A stretch of 64,000 bases of DNA. Origin: Nematostella vectensis. Taxonomy: Eukaryota; Cnidaria; Anthozoa; Actiniaria; Edwardsiidae. Positions 34,801-49,800 of this stretch are shown piece after piece (within the stretch, counting starts at the first letter, position 1; each line of letters opens with the position of its first letter). Location: positions 8,803,070-8,867,069 of the forward strand of contig NC_064038.1 in NCBI RefSeq assembly GCF_932526225.1. Reading direction: 5' to 3'. A program made the translations under genes and the position numbers. The notes below the pieces were generated by a model that saw only the letters and a list, made by a program, of their open reading frames with translations, was not told the origin of the DNA and did not search any database.

Positions 34801-37800
34801 CGCTGTGGTGCTGGTACGCAGACGCGTACACGCCAAATCACCCGACAGCCATACTGTAGTAGCCCCTGTCCGGCGCTTTCCGGGAAGAGGTCCTGTACCC
34901 ATAGCTGCTGTCCGGTATCCTGTCAGGTGTCCGGATGGGGAGCGTGGGGCGCTTGCTCAACAACATGCGGCACAGGTTGGTATAGGGCGACTCATTATTA
35001 AGGAAAAATTCTGAAAGCTAATCACCCCCCTTGCAGTTGGAGAATTCTGAATTACGAGAGCGCAGACGCAACGTGGTCGAGTCGAAGGCTTAAAAGGCGC
35101 CTCAGGCAGTAGCCATGCGACTCATGTGTGACCACGGAACACAGATTAGATCGCAACTAAAGAACGCAGAGAAAAACCCTCGGAACAAAGGCGTAAACCA
35201 ACAAACTTTACTCATGTCGAAACCGCGGGAATCGAGCCTCTCTGTAGTGAGAGGTACAGAGTTACACTCTGCCAACTGCGCTACCAAAGCTTCCCTCTGT
35301 GGTTTTACCGTGCATGTAGTAGGGTTATGTGATTAGAAAGACTACAGATACGTTTACTGAGCTGGTCTGCATGAGTTTTCTTCGTTAGCGCTTCTTTAAG
35401 GACGTGCTGACCCTCAAACATCAGCAAGACTAGTCTGTTATCAGAACAGGCGTACAAAGGCTTGAGATAATTGATATGTGTTGATATAATTCTCTTGTTG
35501 TAACATTCTTCGTTATTCCAGGCGACATGACGGAAAACCCCTGAACATGCGCACTTCGAAGAAATGGAGAAAAAAGATACAATTTTTTACAATGGCCATC
35601 GGTTCCTTGTATTCTGGACTGATTTTCCCTTTTCAAAACACAAATAACGTGAGACTGAAATGCACATACCCAGATTTTGGCTTTTTAAGATATTTTTTCC
35701 TTGATCATCCTTGCGCTATGTATGAGCTCAGGAACAAAAAGCTCAAATTTCAATGTCACTTTACAAAAAGTCGCATCGATTTAAAAAAAGTCGCATTTGA
35801 TATTTTGTTTGATATTACTCACTAAGTACTAAGGGGAATTTTCCGCCTTATTTGATGTGAAATGAGCTTATTGGAAATCTCATGTTTTTCCGGCATGTCA
35901 TTCCAGGCACAAAAGTGCGCACCCGTAGTGTGACAACACAGGCCTCGTGTAATGGCGCGGCCTGCCCCTCCTTACACGACAACACCCCGTGCAGTCAGTA
36001 CAACAACCGTGATTGCGTCCAGTCTGCCTGGTCTTCCTGGTCCGCTTGCTCTAATGGGTGTGGTAACGGTTACACCACAAAGACTCGGACCGTCCAGCAG
36101 CCGGCGGTTTGTCGGGGTACTCCATGTGGAAATGCGGCAGTCATGAAGGCTTGCACTAGTTATAGGGATAACCAAGACTGCAAGGTATGGAATAAATAGG
36201 GATAACAGAGATCACAAGGTATGGGATAAATAGGGATAACAGAGATCACACGGTATGGGGTAAATAGGGATAACAGAGATCACAAGATATGGGGTAAATA
36301 GGGATAACAGAGATCACAAGATATGGGATAAGTGGGGATAACAGAGATAACAAGGTATGGGGTAAATAGGGATAACAGAGATCACACGGTATGGGGTAAA
36401 TAGGGATAACAGAGATCACACGGTATGGGGTAAATAGGGATAACAGAGATCACACGGTATGGGGTAAATAGGGATAACAGAGATCACAAGGTATGGGATA
36501 AATAGGGATAACAGAGATAACAAGGTATGGGATAAGTGGGGATAACCGAGATCACAAGGTATGGGATAAATAGGGATAACAGAGATCACAAAATATGGGA
36601 TAAATAGGTATAACCGAGATTGCAAGGTATGGGATAAATAGGGATAACAGAGATCACAAGGTATGGGATAAATAGGGATAACAGAGATAACAAGGTATGG
36701 GATAAGTGGGGATAACCGAGATCACAAGGTATGGGATAAATAGGGATAACAGAGATCACAAGGTATGGGATAAATAGTGGCAACAGAGAGGACAAGGTAT
36801 CGGACAAATAGGGATAACAGAGATTGCAAGGTATGAGATAAATAGGGATAACAGAGATTACAAGGTATGGGATAAATAGGGATAACAGAGATTACAAGGT
36901 ATGGGATAAATAGGGATAACAGAGATCACAAGGTATGGGATAAATAGGGATAACAGAGATTACAAGGTATGGTATAAATAGTGGCAACAGAGAGGACAAG
37001 GTATCGGACAAATAGGGATAACAGAGATTGCAAGGTATGGAATAAATAAGGATAACCGAGATCGCAAGGTATGGGATATCTAGGGATAACAGAGATTGCA
37101 AGGTATTGGATAAATAGCGATAACAGAGACTGCAAGGCTCATGGGGCTCGTGGGGTGCGTGTGTGTCACGCATGACCATTGTCATGTTCTTTCAGGTTGG
37201 CTTATGGAGCTCGTGTGGTGCGTGTATGTCACGCGTGACCATTGTCTTGTTCTTTCAGGTTGGCTCATGGGGCTCGTGGGGTGCGTGTAGTGCCAGTTGC
37301 GCGGTAGGAATTCGAAAGCGCACTCGTTCTATCACCGTCAACAAGAGATGTCAGGGATCGTCCTGTCCCGCTCTCTCAGTGAGTTATGAAAGAATGACTG
37401 ACCTACCATTTCTTTTCTATTGTGTACAATTGAACATACAATGTTTATTTTTTTTTTACAAGAAAACATCAAAATAGCATTTCGCTAATGATTTTCTAAT
37501 ATTTGATTGAAATATCTCGCACGTGATGTATACGGTATTTCACGGGACATAAAATGGCGGCGTGCCTTCTTTAAGCAGTGGCAATGGCAACGCGGATGGC
37601 AACGGTAGAAGACAATTAAAGTCCAGTCAAAACTCATATACGCAAAATGGAGTGGTTTGCAACTACAGTGTTTTACATTTTGTACCGGACCCCAGCAAAA
37701 TTTTCATTTGAACGTGCATCATGCCTCGCCGATGAATAATGAATAATTTTTTTATGGATTTACAAACTAGAACCATTGGTGATTATATTCACAACAGATC

Positions 37801-40800
37801 GGATCGATCGCGATTTTGGAAACAATTACCCGCGAGTTAATAGCGCTTCGCATGAAATCATTTTATTGGTCATTTTCCACACGTCGTCGTCGATCATAAA
37901 ATGATCCATATATCGATATGAATGAATACCACCAGTCTATACACCAAACCGGTATGCCTTTTAGATGGTGGTTCCATGGCATGATAAAATTAGAAGTTGA
38001 CGGACTTCTTTTTCAAGGAAACTTCAAGCTGTGGTCAAGCTAATGGTGGATGTCAGCAGTCTTGTAACAACGGCGCATGCTCGTGCCTGCCAGGCTACAC
38101 CATCGATTCCAATAAGAAAACGTGCACCGCAAGGGATTGTGGGGCTGCGAGCCCGCGGTACTGCGCGCCAGGTATGCGGCAATATAAATTACCTGTTTCC
38201 TCACCATTAGCCAGTGTCCCATTGATTTTAACCTAGTCCCATATGCCAGGAAAGTTTTCGTTTTTGTCAAATTAAAAAAAAAAACTTTGTTAGCTTTATT
38301 TGGGATGACTTATTACCGTATTCGCCTTTTCCGATTATTTTAATGGTAACACAAATTTGGAATATAGAAATGAAGGAAAACATCATGAACCCTAAATATC
38401 CACCCATAAATAGCTTTTAGCCTCCCCCTCCCACTTTCCTCTTTGCTAAAGTTATCGCATTTCGATGGGTTTCAGGTACAGCTACAGGAAGCACGTGCCA
38501 GTACGCCATTGTCACGTGCCCTGCGGACAAGACGACTTACCCTGTCACGTGCTCTCTCAGATGTCCCAAGTACTACGCACTCAAAGGTGCCACCTCGATC
38601 ACGTGCCAGACCAATGGACAATGGACGAACTTTGGCACCACATATTGCCGCCGCATCAACGATCCACCCACACAGGTAAGATTTTTTAACAGCCTCTGGC
38701 AGCCGCCATTTTGTCATGCTAGCAATGTCCCAAGTGCGAAAAAGAATCCATTTCCATCGTCTGACTTTGGAAAGCCAAATCGATATTTTCCATTGAATTT
38801 GGTTAAGTATTCAGTTTTGTTTTAAGATGATTTAGATGGCGTTTATCGTGCTTTTTATACGAAAATGGGGATGGGAATATGAAAACTAGCGTGATAAGGG
38901 GCTGCTAAGTTGATTTTTTTCTGGTTCAAAAATTGCAACCCTCCCCAATCTAAAGCACAGAAACGGTGACCCTCCCCTAAAAAGCCGACCAAAAATTGAG
39001 GTCCTCCCCCAGAACAAACAAAAGCTAAAATTACCGTGTGTAGAACCTCGGTGCTTGTGCCAAATGAAACAAAAGCTGCTTCACAGCCACCCACGCAATA
39101 GTAAGACCAGGGCAATATAAAGCACGTCCGAAAATAACCAGGAGAATGAGTCCACCTTTGGGCTTGACCTCGCTACGCGCTCTCTCGTTGCTCGCTTGAC
39201 GGACGCTGGATTCGCCTGGGTGCGAGGCAGATAAAGTATCCAATCGTGTGCTTCTGTTTTGAAGGTGTTGCTTTCAAACACACGTATTGCTGAGAACCAG
39301 CCGCATGGAACGCAGATAGGTACCCTTAGCTCCGTGGACCCAAACGCCGGCGATACGCACACGTACACGCTGGTCAGCGGCGGCAGAGGATGGGTGCAGA
39401 TTAGAGGAACCGCCCTCTTAGCGATAACAACCTTTGACTATGAGACACTACCCAATAGGTAAGCAGAGAGGGGAGGGAAGGGGATATTTGCCCTCTGAGC
39501 AATAGCCCAATAGGTAAGCAGAGAGGGGAGGGAAGGGGATATTTGCCCTCTTAGCGATAAAAACCATTGACTATGTGACACTACCCAATAGATAAGCAGA
39601 GAGGGGAGGGAAGGGGATATTTGCCCTCTTAGCGATAACAACTTTTGACTATAAGACACTACCCAATAGGTAAGCAGAGAGGGGAGGGAAGGGGATATTT
39701 CCCCTCTGAGCAATAACCCAATAGGTAAGCAGAGAGGGAAGGAAAGCGGGATATTTGTCCTCTTAGAGATAACAACATTTGACTATGAGACACAACTGAC
39801 AGGGAGGAAAGGATTCAGGGGAAGTGAGGAAAGTTTAGGGTGTGATAATAAAATAAAATTAAAAACTTAAAGTACCGTCACAAAGTAACGTTAGAGTAAG
39901 ATTGCACTCTTTTCCACTCGCCGGATATCATCACTGACTATACACTGATGTAGATTGCATTGCATTGAACACTTTGTGTGGACCTTACCCAAAGCTTTCT
40001 CGGCAGCGGTGCATGACAATACAACATGCTTCTTTAGGTTTGATGTGAGAATAACAAGTACAGATAGCGGAACTCCCCAGATGAGTACGACGAAGATCTT
40101 CACAATCACCGTCACTGACGTGAACGAGGCTCCAACAGACGTTCAGGTAAGCGTTCACCAAATAAGGCATGCGTAGCCATATATGGGAGTGGTTTACCGA
40201 TGTTTATGATGCGCTAACAGACACTAAGGTAAGCGGTCACCAAATAAGGCATGCGTAGCCATATATGGGAGTGATGCACCGATGTGAAAGACATTAAGGC
40301 CAGCAGTGCGGCCTTCAAATAAGGCATGTAGAATTACAGACCGGTGATGGCCCCTTTGTCTTCATCGGAACTTCCTGACTGTGTCAGTCTGTTTAGAGTC
40401 GGAATCGCCGCGCCCTCCTAATCATCCTTGTTTTTGGACGTTACTATATCCATTTCAATCAATGACAGTGGTTTTTCTAAATGGGAAACCTGTGATGTTC
40501 AAAAATAGCTAGGGCCTGGGTCTATTTTAAAATGGCGGCATGCAAAATCGTAGTTAACACGAATTCATGCAATCTTACGTGGAAATTCTCGACGTGCACG
40601 GTTCTAGGGCGACGAAAAGCCAAAAAAAAATATATATATTAAAGCGGACTTCCAATTATGGTATGTAATTTCCTAATAAGGAATTGACCGAGCGAGCTAG
40701 AGAAACGACTGTTTTCAAAACAAGATTAACTGATATAAGATCAATTCTTTACCATTCTCTACCAAATGCCCTTGTATAATCTCAATACAGACTGGTGCTT

Positions 40801-43800
40801 GCTTTTATTGCTCGGTCCACAGCTTTCTAGTTCAGCGGTGGATGAAAACAGCGGCACGGACATTACGGTTGGCTCCCTGTCCACGAGCGATCAGGATAGC
40901 GGTCAGCGGTTTACGTACACACTGCTGGACAGTGCGGGAGGCAGGTTTAAGATTGTGGGCGATAAAATTAAGGTAAGGGGGGTGTAATTGTGCAGACCAT
41001 GGGAGGGGATGTAGTTCAAGATTGTGGGTGATAAACGTAAGGTGAGGGGGTGTAAGTAAAGTGGATCATAGTTGTAGCTCAAGATTGTGGGTGATAAACT
41101 CAAGGTAAGGCGGGTGTAATTGTGCAGACCATGGGAGGGGGTGCAGTTCAAGATTGTGAGTGATAAACTTAAGGTAAGGGGGGTGTATGTAAAGTGGATC
41201 ATAGTTGTAGCTCAAGATTGTGGGTGATAAACTTAAGGTAAGGGGGTTTAAGTGAGTGGAGCATGGTTGTGGCTCAAGATTGTGGGTGATAAACTAAAGG
41301 TGAGGGGGTGTAAGTGAGTGGATCATAGTTGTAGTTCAAGATTGTGGGTGATAAACTCAAGGTAAGGCGGGTGTAAGTGAGTGGAGCATAGTTGTAGCCC
41401 AAGATTGTGGGTGATAAACGTAAGGTAGGGAGTGTGAGTCAGTAGACCATGGGAGGGGGTGTGGTTCAAGGTTGTGGGTGATAAACTTAAGGTAAGGGGG
41501 GTGTAAGTGAGTGGAGCATGGTTGTGGTTCAAGGTTGTGGGTGATAAACTCAAGGTAAGGGGGTGTGAGTGGAGCATGGTTGTGGCTCAAGATTGTGGGT
41601 GATAAACTCAAGGTAAAGGGGTGTGAGTAGAGCATAGTTGTAGCCCAAGATTGTGGGTGATAAACGTAAGGTAGGGAGTGTAAGTCAGTAGACCATGGGA
41701 GGGGGTGTGGTTCAAGATTGTGGGTGATAAACTTAAGGTAAGGGGGGTGTAAGTGAGTGGAGCATGGTTGTGGCTCAAGATTGTGGTTAATAAACTTAAG
41801 TATGTGAGTACGCTATGGGAGGGGAGGTTGAAGGTCGTGGGGTGATAACCTAAAGGTAAGGAAGGGAAATATGAAAGGGTGGTGTTCAATGATGGGCCGT
41901 CTTGGGAAAGTTTACAGCCGTGAATTCAAAGTAAGAAGATGGATCAGTCACTTAAGGAAGGCGCAAATGAGTGAGGAAAAGCATTCATGCTTACCAAGTG
42001 AGTGCGTAGTGCATGGGGGCGTAAAGGAGGCTCAAACATCCCCTCTTGATCGCCAAAATCCTGACTTTTGAACTTGATGTCGCCCCTCCCTTCCCCCCTA
42101 ACTCAACTACTCGCCTGAATAGTCTACGGCTTGTGCATGTATCAAGATGTGTTCAATATTGACATTGAAAGTGGTATACTTAATATGATGGGTAAGTTTA
42201 TTCTTTTTGCTTGACAGGTCTTACCTTCGAACTCACTGTGCCTTCAGACGGGCGGCGTCGAGTGCAAACTGAACTACGAAAACAATGCCTACCACAATAT
42301 CCGAGTCCGCACTACGGACAGCGGCTCACCACCAAAATCATTTGAACGGAACTTCAACATCACAGTTAACAACGTCAATGACAAACCACGTGGTCTATTG
42401 TTATCCAATCAATACGTTAAAGAAAACGCGCCGATCAACTCCGTGATTGGACAGTTCAGCGCCCGCGATGAGGATAATGGTCAGCGGTTGGTTTTCTCGT
42501 TGGATAATGACGACAATGGCCGGTTCAGAGTGGACGGCTTGGGGCGACTTGTGAAGGCGAAACAGACTGATTACGAGACAAGTAAAGCGCATCAGATCAC
42601 GGTCAGAGTGACAGACGATGGAAACCCGAGACTGTGGGTAAGTTATTGAAAGGTTCAAGCTGATTTAGCTCTGATTTAGACTGCACGAGGGGGGGGACGT
42701 TGGGTTTTGCGGCATTGCAGTATTGGCCCTTTTTTGTACGAGATTGTGGTAAAAGAGCAAAAACATGCGGTGATGCGGTATTTCAAAACACTGCGAGATG
42801 CGACATTTTGTTTGTAAAAAGGCGGTATTGCGGTAAAAAAAAAAATTTGCGGTGTTGATTAGTCCTGCGGTGCGCGGGATTTGCCCTTGGTACGGGATGA
42901 TCTAGCGGGAAACCTACAAATGTCGGGGGTGTCGCGCATGCTCTTCAAAACCTCGTCCTTCTGTGCGGTATGCAAGATTTCTGATTTTTTTCCACGGTAT
43001 TGCGGTAATTAGACCCCCAACGTCCCTCCTGCACGATTATACGTCGTATAAGACATGTCTATGACATGTCTTTGCCATGAATTACACACTTCGACCTTCA
43101 TAAGCGGATTCGTAGGCTAATATTACACTCTACGACTCCAGTATCACGAGGTATCAATGGCAAGTCTCATACGACGAAATAGTGTTGCCTAGATCAGCCT
43201 TTACTGGACCTCGTGGATCAGTCGTAGGAAGATGCCGCTTTAAGGCTACCTCCCCCTCCCCCGCCGCCCTGTATAGCTTACCGCTTAGCACTTTAATAGA
43301 AACTGGCCACTGAATAGTAGAAAAGGCTTCCAAGCCTTCGGTTTTCTGTCCATAAGGACACGTATCATACACTCCTTGGCTTTTCATATTTTCATATACC
43401 ACAAAACACACACTGGCAATACCATATCTACTATCATTGTTGATGCATTCCTTATCTTTCTTGAAGATCACAAAACAGTTCACCATTGTTGTCCAAGACG
43501 TGAACGAAGCCCCAGTCTCTCTCACCCTCAACAACAGAGCTATTCGTGAGAACTCCCCAATTGGAACAAAAGTCGGCACGATTACAGCTATTGACTTGGA
43601 CGCGAACTTCCAACAAATCGCCATCACTCTCGATGATGACGCTGGCGGGAAATTCGCTCTTGGAAATGTCACGTGTTCCAAGGTTACGCCAATAGGAACT
43701 CAGTGCGTTTCTGACGTCACCGTTGGCGTAAGGTTAGACTTCGAAGTCAGCCAATCAGAGCTTATAATCGTTCGCGCGACCGACAGCAGTGGCTTGTTCC

Positions 43801-46800
43801 ACAGCGTCGCTTTTAATGTAACAGTTATTGACGTGAATGATCCGCCAATCAATGTCACACTTGACGGAAGCCTATCAGGTACAGTAAATGAAAACTCTCG
43901 CGATTTTCTGATTGGGTCTTTGCAAACGGCAGATGAGGACTTGCACCAGACGTACTCATACATTTTGCTTAGTGACGGAGGAGGGAATTTTGAGATCAGA
44001 GCCGATAAGCTTTACACGTCAAGTTCTGCAAATTTGGACTTCGAAGTTGCTAGAAGCTACCAATTGAGAGTGCGATCAACGGACAGCGGTACTCCCCCGT
44101 TATCAGTGGAAGGAACTGTTACCATAACAATCAGTGACGTCAATGAACGACCCACCAATATTAGCCTTTCCGCCAGCACTATCACTGAAAACACGCCTCC
44201 CGGAACCGTGATTGGCAGGCTGTCAGTCATCGACCCTGACAACCTCGGACCACAGGGTGACCGTCAAAGACACGTGTGTCGCCTTACAGACTCATCCAAT
44301 GGGAGGGTAGCCATACAGGGAAACCAGCTTGTCGTGGGGAGCGCGGGTGTGAATTACGAAAGAGGGAGTTCCTTGAACGTAACCGTGTCATGTGCTGATC
44401 CTGGGGGACTGGAACTACTGGCGTCGTTCACTGTAGATGTCTCGGATGTGAATGAGTCACCAACCGCTATCAGTATTTCTAGTCTTCAAATCCTGGAAAA
44501 TCGTCCCGCGCTGACAAAAGTCGGCGACCTGAAAGTGACAGATCCCGATAATGAAGTGTGCCAGAGGCAGACATTCAACTTGACTGTCCTATCCCCCCTT
44601 AGTCCGTTCAAAGTGAGAAATGGCGCGCTTTTAGCAACGAGACCGCTGGACTTTGAATCGCATGCGCAGTGGACTGTCCGAATCCGCGCTCAAGACAGCG
44701 GTACCCCGTCTAAGTATTTTACGGAGTCATTCACGGTCAGGGTCCTTGACGACAATGACCCGCCGACGGCCATTACGGTGGGTGTTAGTTTAGGTTGAAT
44801 CCTAGATAAGATATTTTTTTAAGATTCATGTAATCTTACATACATTTCGCCTGCACTTTTTTAAAAGTTATTGGAAAACTTGACACATGTTAGGCTATGA
44901 AACCCTATCCACAATAGCTCATCTCAGTAGAATTAATCCTCTTCAATCACTGTGAGATCCAACCCATCTTACAACGGCTCAGTGTTTTTAAATAACTCCT
45001 GAGAGTTTAGGATATTAAAAAAAAAAAAATCCTATAAGTTTGCAACAGGTACCAACACCATAAATATGGCTATTACAACACATTTAGCGTTGTAGCCATC
45101 ATTCTGATAATGATTGTTCTCACTGCTTTCTCACAGCTTTCTAGCTCAGCGGTGGATGAAAACAGCGGTATAGACACTCTGGTGGGCTACCTGTCTACGA
45201 GGGATGAGGACAGCGGTCAGCGGTTTACTTACACACTGCTGGATAGCGCAAGGGGCAGATTTAAGATCGAGGGTGATAAACTCAAGGTGAGAGGGGGGTG
45301 ATGTCATTGAATCGAATAAGGGTCGAGGATGAATTTACTACTGTTCAAAAACAGTGTTCGTCTCTGTAATCGGAATTAAGGGGTGTGAAATTTCGACGGA
45401 CGCAGGGCAGCCGCAGTATTACGCAAAATGTAAATCAGGTCTCCTTTTTTTCGCTTCAGTAGAGGTCATCGGCTTCAAATAAGTAACTTAACAATACTTT
45501 TAATCAAATGTTGTTAATAAAGGTGTAATAATTTAATCGTTGATGGTGATACTTAGTGCTGATTCTTGTGAAGGTTTATTGCAAATACGGTTATTTTATT
45601 TGAATTTACGTCGTGAGTTTCTCTAACTACTTTGTTTTGGATATAATTTCAGGTTGCACAAAGTAACCGGGAATGTCTAAGGCAAGGCGGAAACTCGTGC
45701 TTACTAAACTACGAACACAATCAAACCCACCTAATACGCGTGCGCACCACCGACAGTGGGACTATACCGCTGACCTACGATGCCGTCCTGACCATTACCA
45801 TCCGGGACATCAACGACCAGCCACGTGATCTACAGCTATCTAATAATAGAGTAGCAGAGAATGCGTCTATTGGTTCCTCCTTTGGTACGTTTTCGTCACG
45901 TGATGAAGATGCTGGTCAGTCATTGGTCTATTCGTTGTCTGATGATGACGGGGGGAGGTTCAGGGTTGATGCCGTTGGAAAGCTGTTCAAAGCGAAGGAC
46001 ATGGACTACGAAACGCAGCGCAGTCACGTGATTCAGGCTGTCGTAACTGATAATGGGTCGCCAGCTATGAAGGTAAATTTGCAACACGGTTTATTTGATA
46101 CTTTTATAATGACATTGAGCCGTTTTTATTTCAAGATGGTTTGAATAGTGGATTAGTGTGTATTGGAATAGTTTAGTGGGGAACGAAGCGACAAACATCT
46201 AAATGTACAGAATCAAACTTGAGTGTGAGCTTAAGAGAAAATAAAGGGAAAGAATGAAGTCTTGTTGTAAAGAAGACATACCAGTGTGGCCTCGTGGGGC
46301 GTAGAGTTTGTGTGCGGGGGAGGGGAAGGGGGATCTTCAGAAAGCTTTGGAGATTAGACAGCGGCCTATTCTTCTATATTCTTCAGATGGAAAAACAATT
46401 CACCATTGAAGTTCTCGACATAAACGAAGCTCCTGTTCACTTGAATTTCACCTCAACCGACGGCCAACTAGCATTTCCTCCTAACAGCCCTAAAGTGCGA
46501 GAAAACTCGGAATTGGGAACGGTGGTTGGAACGCTGGAAGCGTTGGACTACGACGCATTGCAGCAACTAAGTTTCCACCTGGATGATAGCGCGGGGGAGG
46601 CGTTTTCACTATCGGCAAGCGCTTCTTTGTGTGTTCCCGTCACAAACATGCGGGGTTTTAACACCCGCTGCACTCACACATTACGTGTGAACACGACTTT
46701 AAACTACGAACAAAACCAAGCGCATTATATCGTTGCCAGGGTGACCGATAACAAAGGGCTGTTCACAACAAGACGATTCCGTGTGACGATCACGGATGAA

Positions 46801-49800
46801 AACGACGCGCCCGCAGGCATCACGTTAGCTGGAAATTCGCTGACAGCGACCGTGGACGAGAACGCTAACGGAGCGCTTGTAGGGGAGCTGGTGACGATTG
46901 ATGAAGATAGTGCGCAATCGCATACTTATGTGTTGACTGATGATGCCGCTGGCCGCTTCGTTACGCGAGCCAATAAGCTTTACGTGTCTAGATCCGCAAA
47001 TCTCGATTACGAGTCAAAAAATACCTACAATATTACCATTAGGAGTACAGACACAGGTAATCCATCCCTGAATGTATCCAACACCTTCAGCATTTTAGTC
47101 CGTGATGTAAACGAGGCCCCCTCAAAAGTGTCTTTATCTAATTCACGCGTCCAAGAAAATAGCCCTAAAGACACTGTGATTGGCCAGTTGACTGTCACCG
47201 ACCCAGATAACTCCGCCTACAATTCCCGCCAATCACACAAATGCAGCGTTGTCGACGATATGATTGGTCAGTTTGTCGTTGATCAAGGCAACGTTCTCAA
47301 GGTGGGCCGCGTGGTCCTGGACTTTGAGCAAGCGACTGTGATAAGCGTGCCCGTGAAATGTGTGGACAGCGGTTATCCTCCACTCTCACTGCAGGTCGTT
47401 TTCAACATCACGGTGGATGACGTCAATGAGTCGCCGGCTGATATCGCTCTGTCTGGGAATTCCATCGCCGAAAACGTCCCTGCGACTTATATAGGTATAT
47501 GATAATTTTCTTTACTTAGACACTGTTGAGAAAACAACAATAGTTCCAGCGGCTATTCACCCGTTTGAAAATTGAGGCGTTTCGCCAACAAACTGTCAAA
47601 AATTCTGGAAAACCAAGAAGATTAATTCAAACACTGCGTTATAATTTTGGATATGATTTTTCCATTACCAAACAAACCTGCCGTTGTTGTTTATTAAGTC
47701 GCATGCATTACTCACAAGTTGTTAAACGAGCGAAAAGAATAGTGTGAATTTATCTCGAAGCATCCGCTATCTTGGATTTGTTCAAACGACCCCAGAACTC
47801 ATTTCGCCATCCTCTCAGACACAATTCCCCTCTTTTTTGTAAATTGCGACTACCCTCTCTCATGTACTAGATGGTCTGATCAGTCGGCGTGACTTAGTAG
47901 CCAGGCTGGACTCCATCCCATTTCGCATAATGAGCTCCAAACTTGCTGTCTATTAGGTACACTGACTACCACTGACCCTGACAACGAGGCTCAATTTAGA
48001 CAGACCTTTACCTACACGCTCATGGGAGACACCGCTGGGATTCCGTTCGTGATTGACGGCGCAGCACTGAATAGCACACGTCCACTGAACTACGAGCGCA
48101 AAGCATTCTGGGTTTTCACTATAAGGTCAACGGATAGTGGCACCCCTCCTTTAAGCGTCACTAAAACGTTCAACATCACAGTCGTGGGTAAGAGATCTCT
48201 CAAATAAACTACTGGCGGTTGAACATTTTTCTTGTTTTTATTTTTCCTCATTTCCCTTCCTCGATGCTCCATATGGCATCGCTGTATCTTCCTCTTATTT
48301 TTACTTCTCTCCGGTCCCTCTCATCTCATCTGCTCTTCTACCCTTTCTTTCTTTTCGCCAGAATTTTCAACTTTAGTGTTTCTTTTGTTCATTCGACGGT
48401 TTTGGGATATCACTGGTACCTAATCAATTAAAGAGAAACATGCCACCATTTTTTTACGTTATTCATGGTGTTAGTTTTTGAGGTTTTATGTGCAATATTT
48501 TACTCAGATGTAAACGAAGCTCCATATGGCATCACTGTATCAAGCTCTGACGTAGACGAAAACAGTGGCCAAGACACGGTGATTGGCACTTTGTCCTGTC
48601 AAGACCCGGACTTCGACCAATCACATTCGTACACGTTAATTGATGACGCGGGAGGGAGATTTAAAGTCGAGAATGACACACTCATGGTAAGCGGCTGTAA
48701 GAGTTGCTAAATTCTGAGATCCTTGATCTTTTAAGATGGCTCTTAATGCGGGGCTGTTAGAAGAGGATCCAGGATATTTAGTATTGCTATTCTCCTAGGT
48801 AACTCGTAATTTCATTAGAAAAGGCTTCTAAAACAAACATAATCATCCGCGGCTTGCTGTCTTGATAACAGGTTGGTACGGCCGCTTTTTTGTCAGCAAA
48901 TATTAAGTGTTGAGTAAGCATTAAAGAAGGCCAATCACGCCGTTAATTATATGCCCCTGCACAATGACGAGTGACACAAAGAATCCATTTGCATCGGCTA
49001 ATTCAAGCAAGTAAATGAAACTTCCAATCAAATATCATTAATAAAGTATCAGATTTCAAACATGGATAGTTATTTTGAAGTTTTCGTGCTAATAAACAGC
49101 TGTAGTTTCAATTGTAAACAATAACAAAGGAGTGGTTGATCGACATTTCTTAATTTCCATCTGCTGATTTGTGAAAGCTATAGCGATATTTTGTATGATT
49201 TTGTTTTGTTTGAATTTGTTAAAGGAACTTTGCTTTTAGACGATCATTTCGAAATCTTATTACATCAATTCCCTTCCAGTTTTGGATAAAAACAATTACG
49301 GTAAGACTAATGCTGCATTCACACCAAAATCGTGTTTAGTTAAACAAGGTTTTTCTTTGCCTGATAACTTGCCAAGTTTCTTACTTTGTTGAATTCTTAC
49401 TAGCTAAATGATCACTTAGTAACAGGTACAGCACAGTCTATTCAGTTTTGTTCTTGGTTTATCCACTCTTGGGAGATTGAGATTTAAGCCAGTTTAATTA
49501 AACCACCTTTAAACTGGTTTAAGTGCTGGTGTGAATGCGGTATAAGTGGTGTTCTTTAAGGGCAACTAAATTAATTATAAATTTGCCTCAGGTGATTATT
49601 TCAGAATTTTGTATTTCTATCTAAAATCAAAACGATAACAAAGGTGTGGCTGACAAAGGCTCTATAAATATACATTTTGTAATCCTCCTAGGTCGCCCTA
49701 TCGAACTCCGACTGCATTCGACTAGGTGGAAGTGCCTGCAAGCTTAACTACGAGGGTCAGAGGCAACACGTCATACGCGTGCGCAGTACAGATAACGGGG

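Noticed and set aside
35220-35295. Functional tRNA gene on the minus strand
   Set aside because: A and B boxes are good, but the anticodon arm and acceptor stem do not form; treated as a tRNA-derived repeat.
36185-37135. tagggataacag inside the 34-bp repeat, resembling the first 12 bases of the I-SceI homing endonuclease site
   Set aside because: The rest of the 18-base site does not match, and the word derives from the C3 exon end.
36416-37185. Minus-strand open frames rich in IPYLVISVIPIYPIP repeats
   Set aside because: Translation of the 34-bp minisatellite on the wrong strand.
40903-41889. Minus-strand open frames with repeated PLTLSLSPTILN peptides
   Set aside because: Shadow of the 64-bp splice-donor repeat.
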